Notes: generated by a model from the letters alone, not told the origin. Shown: positions 16,115 to 25,634, counted from the first letter of the stretch. The stretch is 56,463 nucleotides of DNA from Bacteroidota bacterium (GCA_023251555.1 JAHEYN010000015.1:18288-74750), one strand, 5' to 3'. Numbers and translations are program-made.

Positions 16115-18217
16115 GTGAGGGTGATTTTGAACCAGGTTCCGCTGCTGCGGCTGCTGGTCCCGTTTTCGGGAGGGATTCTTTTTTCGATATACAGCAGGAC
16201 ATCGTGCAGCGGTATTGCATGGCAACTGCTGTTACTGTTGTTATTTCTGCTGCTGCCTTTTGTAATTGTCCGGCGGCTCTATTCTTCTTTCCGTCTCCGC
16301 TGGGTGTTCGGCCTTCTTTCAGGGCTTGCATTTTCAGCACTCGGCTGTTATATTCCGGCGGAGCAATCCCGTGCTGATTCCGCATCTCATTTCAGACGGG
16401 TTTATGAGGCAGGAGACGTCATATCGGCATACCTCCAGGAACCCCTCAAAGAAAAGGAAAAGACATACAGCAGCATACTGCAGGTGGTTTGTGTTTCAGG
16501 GAAAAATGGCAATATCACTGCCGGCGGAAAGTTGCTTGCGTATTTTGAAAAAGACTCCTTTGCCGCCAGCCTGCATTATGGTGATGAGATCGTTTTCGAT
16601 GCCCTGCCGTCTGCAATTCCTCCTCCCGGCAATCCGGCAGAATTCAATTATGCTGATTACATGACTCAGCACGGGATTTACCATCGCGTAATGATTGAAA
16701 ATGGGCAATGGAAAAAGATGGGAGAGAACAGGGGAAGCTGGATAAAGGCCTCCGCTGTAAGAGTGAGGGAAAATCTTGTGCAGGCATTTGAGGATTGCGG
16801 TGTCACGGGAGAGGAGCTTGCCGTAATCTCCGCACTTGTTCTTGGCTATATGAATGAGATGGATGCCTCCCTGATGAAAGCCTATTCGGGTGCCGGGGTG
16901 ATGCATATTCTCTCGGTCTCGGGAATGCATGTGGGCATGGTTTATGCCGCTTTGAACCTGCTGCTGTTTTTCATGGACAGGAACAGGGGGCTGAGATTTG
17001 CAAAAACAGTAATACTGATTTTTTCCCTCTGGTGTTATGCTTTCCTTACCGGCTTTTCTCCTGCCGTTCAGCGCGCTGCCGCCATGTTGTCTTTTGTGCT
17101 GCTTGGGAAAATTTTTGACAGGCAGGCAAGCATTTATAACTCCCTCGCAGCATCTGCTTTTTTTCTCCTGCTTTTCAATCCATTTCTTATTATGGATACC
17201 GGATTCAGGCTTTCGTATCTGGCAGTAGCAGGGATTGTTCTTATACACCCCGTTATATACAGCTTATGGGAACCTTCTTCAGTGATAATGGACAAGGTCT
17301 GGGCACTTGTGAGCGTTTCCGTCTCGGCCCAGATTGCCACCTTTCCCCTGGCGGTTTATTGTTTTCACCAGTTCCCTGACTATTTCATTTTTTCAAATCT
17401 TATTGTGATCCCATTATCCACACTGATTGTGTACAGTGGTATCCTGCTCCTGGTGATTTGCCCCTGGCATGCCGCCGGACTTGCAGGAGGAAAACTGCTG
17501 TCGTATATGGTTTTAATTCTTAACAAAACTGCATATACGGTGGAATCCCTTCCCTTTGCCGTCCGGGATGGGATTTTTATTTCTCCCTGTGAGTCATGGC
17601 TGCTTTTCCTGATGGTGATTTTTTTCTTCCTCTTTTTTATGATGCGGAGATCTTGGTATGTTCTTATCGCACTGTTGCTCACGCTTCTTTTTTCTTCCAT
17701 GCAGTTGCTGGAGAGTGTACGACAATCCCGGCAAAGGATTTTTACCGTATATGCTGAGCATGGAACTTTCGCTTATGGGTTTATTGAAGGGAAAAAGATG
17801 GTACTGCTGTCTGACAGTGTCATCCGGACCGGTAATTATCCTCAGAGCAGGGGTGTGGAAGAAAAACAGATTATAGCTCCCGGCAGTGTAAATGATAAAA
17901 GGAATTTTATTACGCCGTCTCTCAGCAGATCGGGTGATTTTTTTATGTTTTGCGGAAGGAGAGTCGCAATTGTAAGGGACACTTCTTTTTTATCCGTAAT
18001 GCCAACAGGGAGAAGGCTCAGTCTTGATTACCTGGTTCTCTCAGGAAATGTCAAGATTAAGATCGGGGATCTCCGCCGCCTCTTTTGCTTCAGGGCTTTG
18101 ATTTTCGATTCTTCCAATTCTCCTTACAGGATTTCTCTATGGCGCAGGGAATGCAGGGTGTCGCATGTCCGCTGTCATTCAGTGCCTATGAATGGAGCCT
18201 TCTCAGAGGAGTGGTAA
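16115..18217 (+). CDS. comEC: ComEC/Rec2-family DNA-uptake channel protein
   Basis: 700 residues from a GTG at 16115. Many membrane segments. The N-terminal DUF4131-like part includes a soluble beta-rich loop, and the competence domain carries HILSVSGMHVGMVYAALN (about 264-281), the family hallmark, and FSPAVQRAAAMLSFVLLG. It would form the inner-membrane channel for single-stranded DNA in transformation. The last ~150 residues look like a shortened remnant of the C-terminal beta-lactamase-like domain, but the metal-binding HxHxDH motif is absent. Confidence 0.93.
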   Translation: MRVILNQVPLLRLLVPFSGGILFSIYSRTSCSGIAWQLLLLLLFLLLPFVIVRRLYSSFRLRWVFGLLSGLAFSALGCYIPAEQSRADSASHFRRVYEAGDVISAYLQEPLKEKEKTYSSILQVVCVSGKNGNITAGGKLLAYFEKDSFAASLHYGDEIVFDALPSAIPPPGNPAEFNYADYMTQHGIYHRVMIENGQWKKMGENRGSWIKASAVRVRENLVQAFEDCGVTGEELAVISALVLGYMNEMDASLMKAYSGAGVMHILSVSGMHVGMVYAALNLLLFFMDRNRGLRFAKTVILIFSLWCYAFLTGFSPAVQRAAAMLSFVLLGKIFDRQASIYNSLAASAFFLLLFNPFLIMDTGFRLSYLAVAGIVLIHPVIYSLWEPSSVIMDKVWALVSVSVSAQIATFPLAVYCFHQFPDYFIFSNLIVIPLSTLIVYSGILLLVICPWHAAGLAGGKLLSYMVLILNKTAYTVESLPFAVRDGIFISPCESWLLFLMVIFFFLFFMMRRSWYVLIALLLTLLFSSMQLLESVRQSRQRIFTVYAEHGTFAYGFIEGKKMVLLSDSVIRTGNYPQSRGVEEKQIIAPGSVNDKRNFITPSLSRSGDFFMFCGRRVAIVRDTSFLSVMPTGRRLSLDYLVLSGNVKIKIGDLRRLFCFRALIFDSSNSPYRISLWRRECRVSHVRCHSVPMNGAFSEEW

Positions 18218-18229
18218 TGAGATAAGTGC

Positions 18230-19072
18230 TTACAAAACTTCTCTCAGGCTGAATTTATTTTTTACGGTAACGCCTTTCTCTGTCTGCTGAAGGCTGCAGC
18301 ATTCGCTGAAAGGATCGTGTTCAAAAAAAAGTATATAATCTTCTGCGGCTGCCTTTGCAAGGAACTTTTCTTTTTCATCAAGCGTTGTGAGAGGAAACAT
18401 ATCGTACGCCATCACATAAGGAAGAGGAATATGCCCGGTGGACGGGAGCAGGTCTGCCATGAATACAATGGTTTTATTATTATACCGTATATGCGGAATC
18501 ATCATGGCATCGGTATGCCCGTTGGTGTACATAATGGTAAATCCGGGGAAGGGCTCAGCCCCTTCCGTGGTGAATTTAAGTTGTCCCGACTCTTTTATGG
18601 GCAGGATGTTTTCTTTGAGAAAACTGGCTTTCTCCCTGCGGTTGGGTATGGTAGCCCATTTCCAGTGGCGTTCATTGCTCCAGTATGTTGCATTCCTGAA
18701 AGCAGGTTCAAAGTCTGTCCGGTCTTTGTTCCATTGTATACTTCCCCCGCAATGGTCAAAGTGCAGGTGCGTAAGAAAAACGTCTGTGACGTCGTCTTTG
18801 CTGAATCCGGCCTTGTGAAGTGATTTGTCAAGGGTGTCATCTCCATGCAGGAAATAATGGCGGAAAAATTTTTCATCCTGCTTTTCGCCGATCCCATTGT
18901 CAATGAGTACAAGGCGGTCGCCGTATTCAACCAGGAGGCAGCGCAGCGCCCACGTACACATATTGTTTTCATCGGCAGGATTTAATTTGTTCCATATGGA
19001 TTTAGGCACTACGCCAAACATAGCGCCGCCGTCCAGTTTGAATAAACCTGTATTGATGCTGTGCAGTTTCAT
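18230..19072 (-). CDS. Metallo-beta-lactamase-fold hydrolase
   Basis: 280 residues from the ATG at 19072; the two extra codons upstream are optional. The zinc motif THLHFDHCGG (H102, H104, D106, H107) is intact. Further ligands are plausible in TNGHTDAM and FMADLLPS, and FFEHDP follows. The overall pattern is like AHL-lactonase/MBL-fold hydrolases, but the substrate cannot be named. It converges on comEC with 12 bp between the stops and lies downstream of a T9SS cargo gene on its own strand. Confidence 0.93.
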   Translation of the reverse strand: MKLHSINTGLFKLDGGAMFGVVPKSIWNKLNPADENNMCTWALRCLLVEYGDRLVLIDNGIGEKQDEKFFRHYFLHGDDTLDKSLHKAGFSKDDVTDVFLTHLHFDHCGGSIQWNKDRTDFEPAFRNATYWSNERHWKWATIPNRREKASFLKENILPIKESGQLKFTTEGAEPFPGFTIMYTNGHTDAMMIPHIRYNNKTIVFMADLLPSTGHIPLPYVMAYDMFPLTTLDEKEKFLAKAAAEDYILFFEHDPFSECCSLQQTEKGVTVKNKFSLREVL

Positions 19073-19087
19073 GGGCATGATGGCATC

Positions 19088-20785
19088 CTACTGTATCACA
19101 ATCTTTCCTGTTCCGGCAATATTGCCGTTAGCTAAGAGCTTGTATAAATACATCCCCGCAGACAGGTTTCTTCCGTCAAGAATAAATTGCGGCTGCACTG
19201 AAGAGAGAGCGACATCCTCTATTTCTCTTCCCTCAAGGTCACAGATTACAAAGCGGAGAGAATTACCCGCACCGGCTGAAACGGATATGTTCGAAAACGA
19301 AGTAAAGGGGTTGGGAAAAATGCTCACGGCAAGTTCCTGCCCGTTTTTTTTCTCTCTGATGCTTGTGGTGAGGGGCTGGCACTGTGGCCCGTCCGCCATC
19401 ACCGGAGCGTATGCGTTGGTGCTGTTGCCTGAACTCTGCATGGTAAGAGGGCTTGTATACAGGTATAATTGTTTGCTGATACAATCCCATACGGTACCGC
19501 TTATATCAATAGTATAAGCTGTGCTGGTGATGGTTACATCCGTTTCGCCGCATGAGCCTCCTCCTCCTCCGGCATCAGAGTGAAGGAAATACGCTGCCTT
19601 GCCGTTTCCCGAAACAGGAAGGGAATACCCTGCGACAACAGCGTTTCCGTTGTCGCTGGCAATGCTGTAGCCCCCGGGTTTGCCGGACAGTTCTGCAAAA
19701 CCGTTGTATAATTTTGTCCACTGTGTGTTACCGGCAGCATCTGTTTTCATCAACCCTATGGACTTGTAGTTAATGTAAGAGATGGTAGTATCATGCGTGA
19801 AGCATACCATATATCCCCCGTCCGGACACTGGATAAATGACCTGGGATCGATCCCGTTGAATCCGCCGGGAAGCGTATATCCGACCCTCCACAATACCTG
19901 CGTGCTGCAGGGTTCAAGAAAGATGCCCCCGTAGCAGGGCCAGTTGGTGCTGCGAACCTTGGCGATGTACCAGTTGTAGTTAGCCCAGTCGGTAGTCCCG
20001 AAAACAATCAGGTTGCTGTCGGGAGCCAGTAACAGATCAAGGTTCGATTCAAGCGACCCGATGCTCCCGTTGGCTCCGAGGGTGCAGGTGTCAGTCACTG
20101 CCCCGGTTGCCTGATCCAGTCTTATCATAAGCTGGGGATATATCAGCATTATAAGGGAACCGTCGGCGCTCTCCCGCACGGCGGACCGGACATTGGAATT
20201 GAAATAATTGAAGTTCCATAGGATATTTCCCGTACTGTCGGCGTAGCCGATATATGATCCGCTATTGTCATTCCCAAGAATAATCAGGTGGCCGTCTTTT
20301 GTCTGGGAGATATATGTGGCCTCGTTCAGCGCATTGGCAGAAGTGGAAAAATGAAAAATTTTCTTCCATAAAATGTTTCCGTTCTGGTCAAGGTGCATGA
20401 TGAGAGATTCTCCTGCAGAACTGAAAACAGTTGTCCTGCCTGCCAGGTAGAAAGTCCCGTCTGCAGCCGTGATGATGCGGTTCCCGGATGCAGAATAGGG
20501 ATCTACCCTCAGGGCTTTTACCCATTTTTCCATTCCGTTGGAGTCGGTTTTCATGAGAAAAATCTTGCTATACCCGTAAAGAGAATCCGCAGTTTCTCCC
20601 GCAATAAGATACCCCCCGTCTGTTGTTTTGGTAACGCTGTTCCCTATAGTCTGGTACCAGCCTGCTGAGGGCATAGTGGCGGCATAAGCACTCTGGTATG
20701 CATTCTGGGAGTGAAGATGCAGGCAGAAAATCAATAAATTTCCGGCTGCCATCAGGATGGAGTGAAGTGTAGTGATGTGTTTCAT
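19088..20785 (-). CDS. Secreted T9SS-sorted protein with beta-propeller-like repeats
   Basis: 565 residues. Signal peptide 1-26 (ILMAAGNLLIFCLHLHS). The body has several repeats of the form TTDGGYLIAGET, IIMHLDQNGNILWKKIF and CPDGGYMVCF, as in the propeller-like proteins common in Bacteroidota. The last ~75 residues are a T9SS type A sorting domain (SIFPNPFTSF, then LEGREIEDV, then AGMYLYKLLANG, then GKIVIQ). It should be exported across the outer membrane and attached to the surface or released. Function unknown; no catalytic residues were identified. Confidence 0.9.
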   Translation of the reverse strand: MKHITTLHSILMAAGNLLIFCLHLHSQNAYQSAYAATMPSAGWYQTIGNSVTKTTDGGYLIAGETADSLYGYSKIFLMKTDSNGMEKWVKALRVDPYSASGNRIITAADGTFYLAGRTTVFSSAGESLIMHLDQNGNILWKKIFHFSTSANALNEATYISQTKDGHLIILGNDNSGSYIGYADSTGNILWNFNYFNSNVRSAVRESADGSLIMLIYPQLMIRLDQATGAVTDTCTLGANGSIGSLESNLDLLLAPDSNLIVFGTTDWANYNWYIAKVRSTNWPCYGGIFLEPCSTQVLWRVGYTLPGGFNGIDPRSFIQCPDGGYMVCFTHDTTISYINYKSIGLMKTDAAGNTQWTKLYNGFAELSGKPGGYSIASDNGNAVVAGYSLPVSGNGKAAYFLHSDAGGGGGSCGETDVTITSTAYTIDISGTVWDCISKQLYLYTSPLTMQSSGNSTNAYAPVMADGPQCQPLTTSIREKKNGQELAVSIFPNPFTSFSNISVSAGAGNSLRFVICDLEGREIEDVALSSVQPQFILDGRNLSAGMYLYKLLANGNIAGTGKIVIQ

Positions 20786-21230
20786 TTTTTTGTTTTAGAA
20801 TAATAATGCAGGTACAATAGTAATAATACCACGATAAATTTACAAGGAGAGTTTTGTTCTGTTTTATGGAGATTCTTTTATTTAATCCGCCTTCGCGTTC
20901 CGCTACGGCGGACAAGAGGGTTCGGGGCTTGCCCCGGAGTTAGTACCAATTTATTCTGGACTTTTTCTTTATAACGATAAAATAAGAATCCCCTGTATGA
21001 ATAAATTAATGCTATATTAGCATAAAATAATTGTATTTTGTAAGGTATATCTAAAAATGATTAAAGTAAATATTTATAATTAGATTTTTGCTTTTGGAGG
21101 GATATGGTATTTAAATTTTTTATGTTATGGATGTATCTTTAAGGTATATAAGTTGCGTATAATAAAAATAGAACAAAACCGGTTTCTTAATTCTATAGCC
21201 TGATACAATATAATTAGTCGTATTTAAAAA
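20786..21230. other. Gene-free AT-rich intergenic region with a repeat element
   Basis: 445 bp between divergent T9SS genes. It contains the GC-rich repeat at 20887-20952; the rest is very AT-rich (long A/T runs at 20960-21230) and probably holds the promoters of both genes. No exact TAnnTTTG box, RNA gene or credible small ORF was found. Confidence 0.7.
20887..20952 (+). repeat. Dispersed GC-rich repeat element, copy A
   Basis: A ~65-bp element beginning CCGCCTTCGCGTTCCGCTAC, followed by GGCGGACAAGA. It shares nearly all of its first 34 bp, and a looser tail (GTTAGTACCA versus GTTAATACCA), with a second copy in opposite orientation at 25830-25896. It carries a perfect hairpin CGGGGCTTGCCCCG at 20923-20936 and an imperfect one in its first 25 bp. 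It looks like a REP-type palindromic element. Confidence 0.75.
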
Positions 21231-23366
21231 ATGAACATGAAAATGTTATCCTCTTATGAGTTTTCCCGCAGATTGCCGGGAATGTTCTCATTGTTTACAC
21301 ACGTGGCAATTCTTGCATTGCTTCTGTCGCTGAATACTTCTTTAATGGCCAGTGTAACGGTTGCGCCTGCTTCCGTCAGCGGTATTAATGTGCAGGGCGG
21401 TGTTTCATGTTACACTTCCCTAGGAAGTATATCGCTTACCGAAATAGTAAATAAGGATGATATTCCCCAGACCGGCGGAACCCTTATCCTGAACTGTCCC
21501 GCCGGTTTCCAGTTTAATACTACCGGTATCTTTGGTTCTGTTACCACGAGCATGGATATCACCGGATTCTCCTTTGCATCAGCTACATCTTCTGCCATTA
21601 CTTTTAATGTAACGGGAAACGGAGGCGGAACCACTTTGGGAGATGTGCTTTCCATTACCGGTGTCCTGGTTCAGGCAACATCCACCAGTGCCAGCGGTAA
21701 TATTACTTTCTCCGGCACATGTGTGCTGGTGGGGGCCAACCCGATTTCGCTTACTGCCGTGAGCTATGCCGGCTGCCCTGTTATTACCACCATAGCCGGT
21801 TCGACGGCAAGTCCTCCCGTTTCAGGCTATACGGGCGACAACGGCCCTGCATCTTCGGCTCTTCTCTTTGGCCCATGGGGCGTGGCACTTGATGGTTCCG
21901 GAAATAACCTCTACATAGCAGATACCTATAACCATGCTATTCGTAAAATCTCTGGCGGAACAATCACTACTATAGCCGGGAATGGTACCGGTGGATTCGC
22001 GGGAGATAACGGACCAGCTTCTGCTTCACAGGTGAGGCAGCCTGAGGCAATTACCCTTGATGCAGCGGGCAACATTTATATCAGCGACACATGGAATCAT
22101 TGTATCCGTAAGATAAGCACCGGGGGAACCATCACCACTATTGCAGGTACAGGAGGCACCTTCGGATCTTCGGGAGATAACGGCCCTGCGACCGCAGCGC
22201 TCCTTAACCAGCCTTCCGGCATTACCCTTGATGCCGCCGGAAATATTTATTTCGCTGATTATGGAAATAACCGTGTCCGTAAGATAAATACATCAGGAAC
22301 CATTACTACTATAGCGGGAACCACGATGGGCTATTCCGGTGATGCCGGTGCCGCTACCCTTGCCCAGCTTCATTTTCCTTTTGGAGTGGCAGTGGATGCT
22401 GCAGGAAATGTTTATATAGGCGACCAGGGCAATAACTGTGTAAGAAGAGTTAATACTTCAGGTATTATATCAACTATTGCAGGAAACGGGACTGCAGGTT
22501 TTGCAGGCGATGGCGGTCCTGCAGGTGCTTCACAGCTTAACTATACCTGCGGTCTCTTTCTCGATGCTTCAGGCAACCTCTTTATCGCAGATAACGGCAA
22601 CCACCGCATCAGGGAAATTAATGCGACTACCGGGAATATCAATACCGTTGGGGGAAACGGAAATCCAGGCTGGACAGGCGACGGAGGTAACTCCCTTCAG
22701 GGAAGATTATACTGGCCTATTACCATGGTGGTGGATGCCTCGTGTAATGTCTATATCGCAGATTATAACAATAACCGTATCCGCGAAATTACAGGCCTTT
22801 CCGTCATGCCCTCCGCAGGATGCGCAGTCTTGCCCGTGAACCTCGTCTCTTTTACCGGGAGTTTCGGCTATGACAATTTTGCTCACCTCAGCTGGTCCGT
22901 TGCAAGTGAACAGAATAATGATTATTTCGCTGTTGAAAGAAGTTCAGACGGAGACTCCTATGCTGAAATTGGTATCGTAAAAGGCGCAGGTAACAGCAGT
23001 ACTGCAAAGAATTATGAATTCACAGACTATGCCGCCGGAATTCTTTCCCCGACTATATATTACCGCCTCAGGCAGGTGGATTACGATGGGCATTTCACTT
23101 ATCCCGGCACTGTTGCCCTTCACAGGCCTGCTGCACAGCAGGATTTACTCATCGGCCCCAACCCGGTGAAGGATGCCCTGTTTATACGTATCCCCGAATC
23201 AACAGCAGGCTGCGGATTTACCGTCTCTGACCTTTTGGGAAAAGAAGTAATGAGCATAGCCATACCTGCCGGCAGCAATGAATTCCGGGCAGATACCCGC
23301 ACACTCCAGCCTGGTGTTTATTTTCTGAAATCAGCAGCAGCCCGGGCTAAGTTTGTGAAGGAATAA
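21231..23366 (+). CDS. Secreted NHL six-bladed propeller protein with T9SS sorting domain
   Basis: 711 residues. An N-terminal export signal (LFTHVAILALLLSLNTSLMA, about 22-41) is followed by ~150 residues rich in short beta strands (VTVAPASVSGINVQGGVSCY). Six NHL repeats follow from about 185 to 520, each with a TIAG, GDNGPA, LDAAGNIYIAD and NxRIRKI pattern, so one six-bladed propeller is likely. After a fibronectin-like linker (LVSFTGSF to YYRLRQVDYDGHF) comes a T9SS type A domain (LLIGPNPVKDALF to GVYFLKS). It is bracketed with the RCC1 protein by inverted repeats. Binding partner unknown. Confidence 0.92.
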   Translation: MNMKMLSSYEFSRRLPGMFSLFTHVAILALLLSLNTSLMASVTVAPASVSGINVQGGVSCYTSLGSISLTEIVNKDDIPQTGGTLILNCPAGFQFNTTGIFGSVTTSMDITGFSFASATSSAITFNVTGNGGGTTLGDVLSITGVLVQATSTSASGNITFSGTCVLVGANPISLTAVSYAGCPVITTIAGSTASPPVSGYTGDNGPASSALLFGPWGVALDGSGNNLYIADTYNHAIRKISGGTITTIAGNGTGGFAGDNGPASASQVRQPEAITLDAAGNIYISDTWNHCIRKISTGGTITTIAGTGGTFGSSGDNGPATAALLNQPSGITLDAAGNIYFADYGNNRVRKINTSGTITTIAGTTMGYSGDAGAATLAQLHFPFGVAVDAAGNVYIGDQGNNCVRRVNTSGIISTIAGNGTAGFAGDGGPAGASQLNYTCGLFLDASGNLFIADNGNHRIREINATTGNINTVGGNGNPGWTGDGGNSLQGRLYWPITMVVDASCNVYIADYNNNRIREITGLSVMPSAGCAVLPVNLVSFTGSFGYDNFAHLSWSVASEQNNDYFAVERSSDGDSYAEIGIVKGAGNSSTAKNYEFTDYAAGILSPTIYYRLRQVDYDGHFTYPGTVALHRPAAQQDLLIGPNPVKDALFIRIPESTAGCGFTVSDLLGKEVMSIAIPAGSNEFRADTRTLQPGVYFLKSAAARAKFVKE

Positions 23367-23399
23367 AAAATAAGAAGCCGGAAGAACCCTTCTCCGGTA

Positions 23400-23407
23400 T
23401 ATCTTTG
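23400..23407 (+). promoter_or_regulatory. -7 box abutting the YdeI-like gene
   Basis: TATCTTTG (TAnnTTTG) ends only 4 bp before the ATG at 23412. The predicted transcript would start at or beside the start codon. No -33 TTTG is seen at the usual spacing. Confidence 0.35.
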
Positions 23408-23411
23408 CTTT

Positions 23412-23924
23412 ATGGTCAATTTTTTTGCAAGGGTATTGAAGTTTGAGAAGCAGGGAGAAAAAACAGGGTGGACGTATGTTGAAATCCCCGCTGATATTGC
23501 ACAGAAACTGAAACCTGGCAATAAGAAATCTTTCAGGGTGAAAGGATTACTTGATGGTTTTCCTGTCAGCCGGGTTGCTCTTCTTCCTGTGGGTGCAGGT
23601 TCTTTTATTCTGCCGCTTAATGCTGCGATCCGCAAGGGAACAGGGAAGAAGCATGGCGCCATGCTCCGGCTTCAGCTCACCGAAGACAAAAAAACAATTC
23701 CTCTCAGCAGGGATCTTATGGATTGCCTTGCCGATGAACCTGCCGCAAATAAATTTTTCAATAAACTGCCTGCATCTCACAGGCAATACTTTTCTAAATG
23801 GATTGAGAGTGCAAAAACAGAACCAACAAAGGTGAAGCGCATTAGCCAGACTGTTGCTGCTATGTCTGCCGGGCTTGGTTTTGCTGAAATGCTCAGGGCA
23901 GCAAAGGCAAACAGCGTTGCGTAA
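23412..23924 (+). CDS. YdeI/OmpD-associated family protein with DUF1905 domain
   Basis: 170 residues. The N-terminal ~95 residues fit DUF1905 (WTYVEIPADIAQKL, KGLLDGFPVSRVALLPVG, RKGTGKKHGAMLRLQL). The C-terminal part fits the YdeI/OmpD-associated helical domain (FFNKLPASHRQYFSKWIESA, TKVKRISQTVAAMSAG). Members have been linked to bacteriocin resistance and stress, but the molecular role is unclear. There is no signal peptide, so it is cytoplasmic. It sits between two T9SS genes and converges on the second one. Confidence 0.85.
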   Translation: MVNFFARVLKFEKQGEKTGWTYVEIPADIAQKLKPGNKKSFRVKGLLDGFPVSRVALLPVGAGSFILPLNAAIRKGTGKKHGAMLRLQLTEDKKTIPLSRDLMDCLADEPAANKFFNKLPASHRQYFSKWIESAKTEPTKVKRISQTVAAMSAGLGFAEMLRAAKANSVA

Positions 23925-23936
23925 CGGATTTCCTTG

Positions 23937-25634
23937 TCATTGTATGGAAAATTTCAGCCTCGTTGTCCGGTAATTATTTGTTATTTCAAGGAAATATATT
24001 CCCGGGTTATAGTTATCTGTCGTGAATTCGAAATGGTTTTCTCCTGTAAAGGTTTTCAGTCTTTCTTTCATTACAAGATTACCCGATACATTAAAGATGG
24101 CAATTTCGGATATGCAATTCTCTCCGGCAGAGTAAAGCAGGTGCAGAGTTTCATACACAGGAGAAGGGTAAATCAAAATGGCCGGTGTCGCCAACCCCGC
24201 AACTGAAATTGTTTGCGAATACATGGAGTTTCCGCTGAAATCCACCTGCCTGAGGCGGTAGTATGCCGTTGAATGTGCGAATCCCGGATCAGTATCCGTG
24301 AATTCATAGTTCCTGATTCCGCTGCTGTTCCCGGATCCTTTTATCAATCCGGCAGTTTCGAAGATTTCCCCGTTATTGCTGCGTTCAACAATAAATACAT
24401 CGTTGTTTATTTCTGATGCGGTTGTCCACTCCAGTATATTTTGCAAGCCGTTTTTTATGGCTGTAAAAGCTGTAAGGTTTACTGAAAGAGGAGTCATTGC
24501 GCAGGAGCCCACAAGTACAGGCGAAGACTGATCCACCAGCGCAGCGTTGTCGCCCAGTTGCCCGAGGTTATCTCTTCCCCATGCCCAGACTGTTCCGTCT
24601 CCCTTCAGTGCAAGAGAGTGCATATATCCCCCGGATACCGCCATGACACCGGTAAGGCTGGTTACCTGTACGGGTGTGGGCTGGTCGGTATTGCTTCCCC
24701 CGTCCCCTAGTTGCCCGTAAAAATCATAACCCCACGCCCATAGTGTGTTATCATTTTTTCTTGCAAAAGAATGGTTGTTTCCCGCTGCCACAGAAACCAT
24801 TCCTGTAAGCCCGCTTACCTGCACGGGTGTGGGCTGATCGGTGAGAGATGCATTGTCGCCCAGCTGCCCCATGGCATCCCATCCCCACGACCATACTGTC
24901 CCGTCATTTTTTACGGCAAGTGAATGGCCGTATCCCGCAGCAATGTATATGATTCCCGTAAGTCCGCTTACCTGTACTGGTGTCGGTTGGTTGGTGAGGC
25001 TGGCATTATCCCCGAGCTGCCCGTAATTGTCCCGCCCCCATGCCCATACCGTCCCGTCATTTTTCAGTGCAAGGGAATGACTCCATCCTCCCGAAATGGC
25101 AGTAATGCCGGTAAGCCCGCTGACTTGTACAGGTGTGGGTTGATCGGTAAGAGATGCATTGTCGCCCAGCTGCCCGTAACTATCGTTTCCCCATGACCAT
25201 ACTGTTCCGTCGTTTTTGAGAGCAAGAGAATGGTTGTTTCCGGCAGAAATGGCAGTGATGCCTGTAAGCCCGCTGACCTGCACAGGTGTGGACTGGTTTG
25301 CAAGCGCTGCATTATCCCCGAGCTGTCCATATACATCATATCCGCAGGACCATACAGAACCGTTGCTTTTAAGCGCAAGAGTATGATTTCCGCCGCCTGC
25401 AACGGCAATGAGGGTAGTTAAACTTGCCACAGCCACAGGAGTAGGCTGACTGGCGATGGCTGCATTGTCGCCCAGTTGACCGAATGCATCCTGTCCCCAG
25501 CTCTGGGCGGTACCGTTGCTGCATACTACAAGCGTATGATACCAGCCTGTCGAGATAAGCTGGGCATAAGAAATACTTGCCGCATGGAAAAAAATCATGC
25601 CTGCAGCGAGAAGTTGTTGGGTAGTCTTTTTCAT
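23937..25634 (-). CDS. Secreted RCC1-repeat protein with T9SS sorting domain
   Basis: 565 residues from the ATG at 25634, which gives a clean signal peptide (MKKTTQQLLAAGMIFFHAA to YAQ); an upstream in-frame ATG at 25664 is unlikely. About seven RCC1-type repeats of 51 residues follow (ISAGNNHSLALKNDGTVWSW, then GQLGDNASLTDQPTPVQV), which would fold as a seven-bladed propeller. Then comes a linker like that of the NHL protein (LSVNLTAFTA to YYRLRQVDFSGN) and a T9SS domain (ILIYPSPVYETLHL to GIYFLEITNNYRT). Repeat units are nearly identical at DNA level. Confidence 0.92.
   Translation of the reverse strand: MKKTTQQLLAAGMIFFHAASISYAQLISTGWYHTLVVCSNGTAQSWGQDAFGQLGDNAAIASQPTPVAVASLTTLIAVAGGGNHTLALKSNGSVWSCGYDVYGQLGDNAALANQSTPVQVSGLTGITAISAGNNHSLALKNDGTVWSWGNDSYGQLGDNASLTDQPTPVQVSGLTGITAISGGWSHSLALKNDGTVWAWGRDNYGQLGDNASLTNQPTPVQVSGLTGIIYIAAGYGHSLAVKNDGTVWSWGWDAMGQLGDNASLTDQPTPVQVSGLTGMVSVAAGNNHSFARKNDNTLWAWGYDFYGQLGDGGSNTDQPTPVQVTSLTGVMAVSGGYMHSLALKGDGTVWAWGRDNLGQLGDNAALVDQSSPVLVGSCAMTPLSVNLTAFTAIKNGLQNILEWTTASEINNDVFIVERSNNGEIFETAGLIKGSGNSSGIRNYEFTDTDPGFAHSTAYYRLRQVDFSGNSMYSQTISVAGLATPAILIYPSPVYETLHLLYSAGENCISEIAIFNVSGNLVMKERLKTFTGENHFEFTTDNYNPGIYFLEITNNYRTTRLKFSIQ
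24652..25416 (-). repeat. 153-bp tandem repeats inside the RCC1 gene
   Basis: The motif beginning GTAAGnnnGnTnACnTG recurs at 24652, 24805, 24958, 25111 and 25264, exactly 153 bp apart each time, equal to one 51-residue RCC1 unit. The central units differ by only a few bases, which suggests recent duplication or gene conversion. Confidence 0.9.

Noticed and set aside
18230-19072. MBL-fold hydrolase as the missing hydrolase domain of ComEC
   Set aside because: It is convergent, not co-transcribed, and its sequence resembles lactonase-type hydrolases rather than the ComEC C-terminal domain.
20786-21230. Possible tRNA or small RNA in the 445-bp gap
   Set aside because: No cloverleaf or T-loop GTTCGA-type motif was seen; the only structured part is the repeat element hairpin.
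24652-25416. Regular 153-bp repeats considered as a CRISPR array
   Set aside because: The repeats are coding RCC1 units without short repeat-spacer structure, and no cas gene is present.
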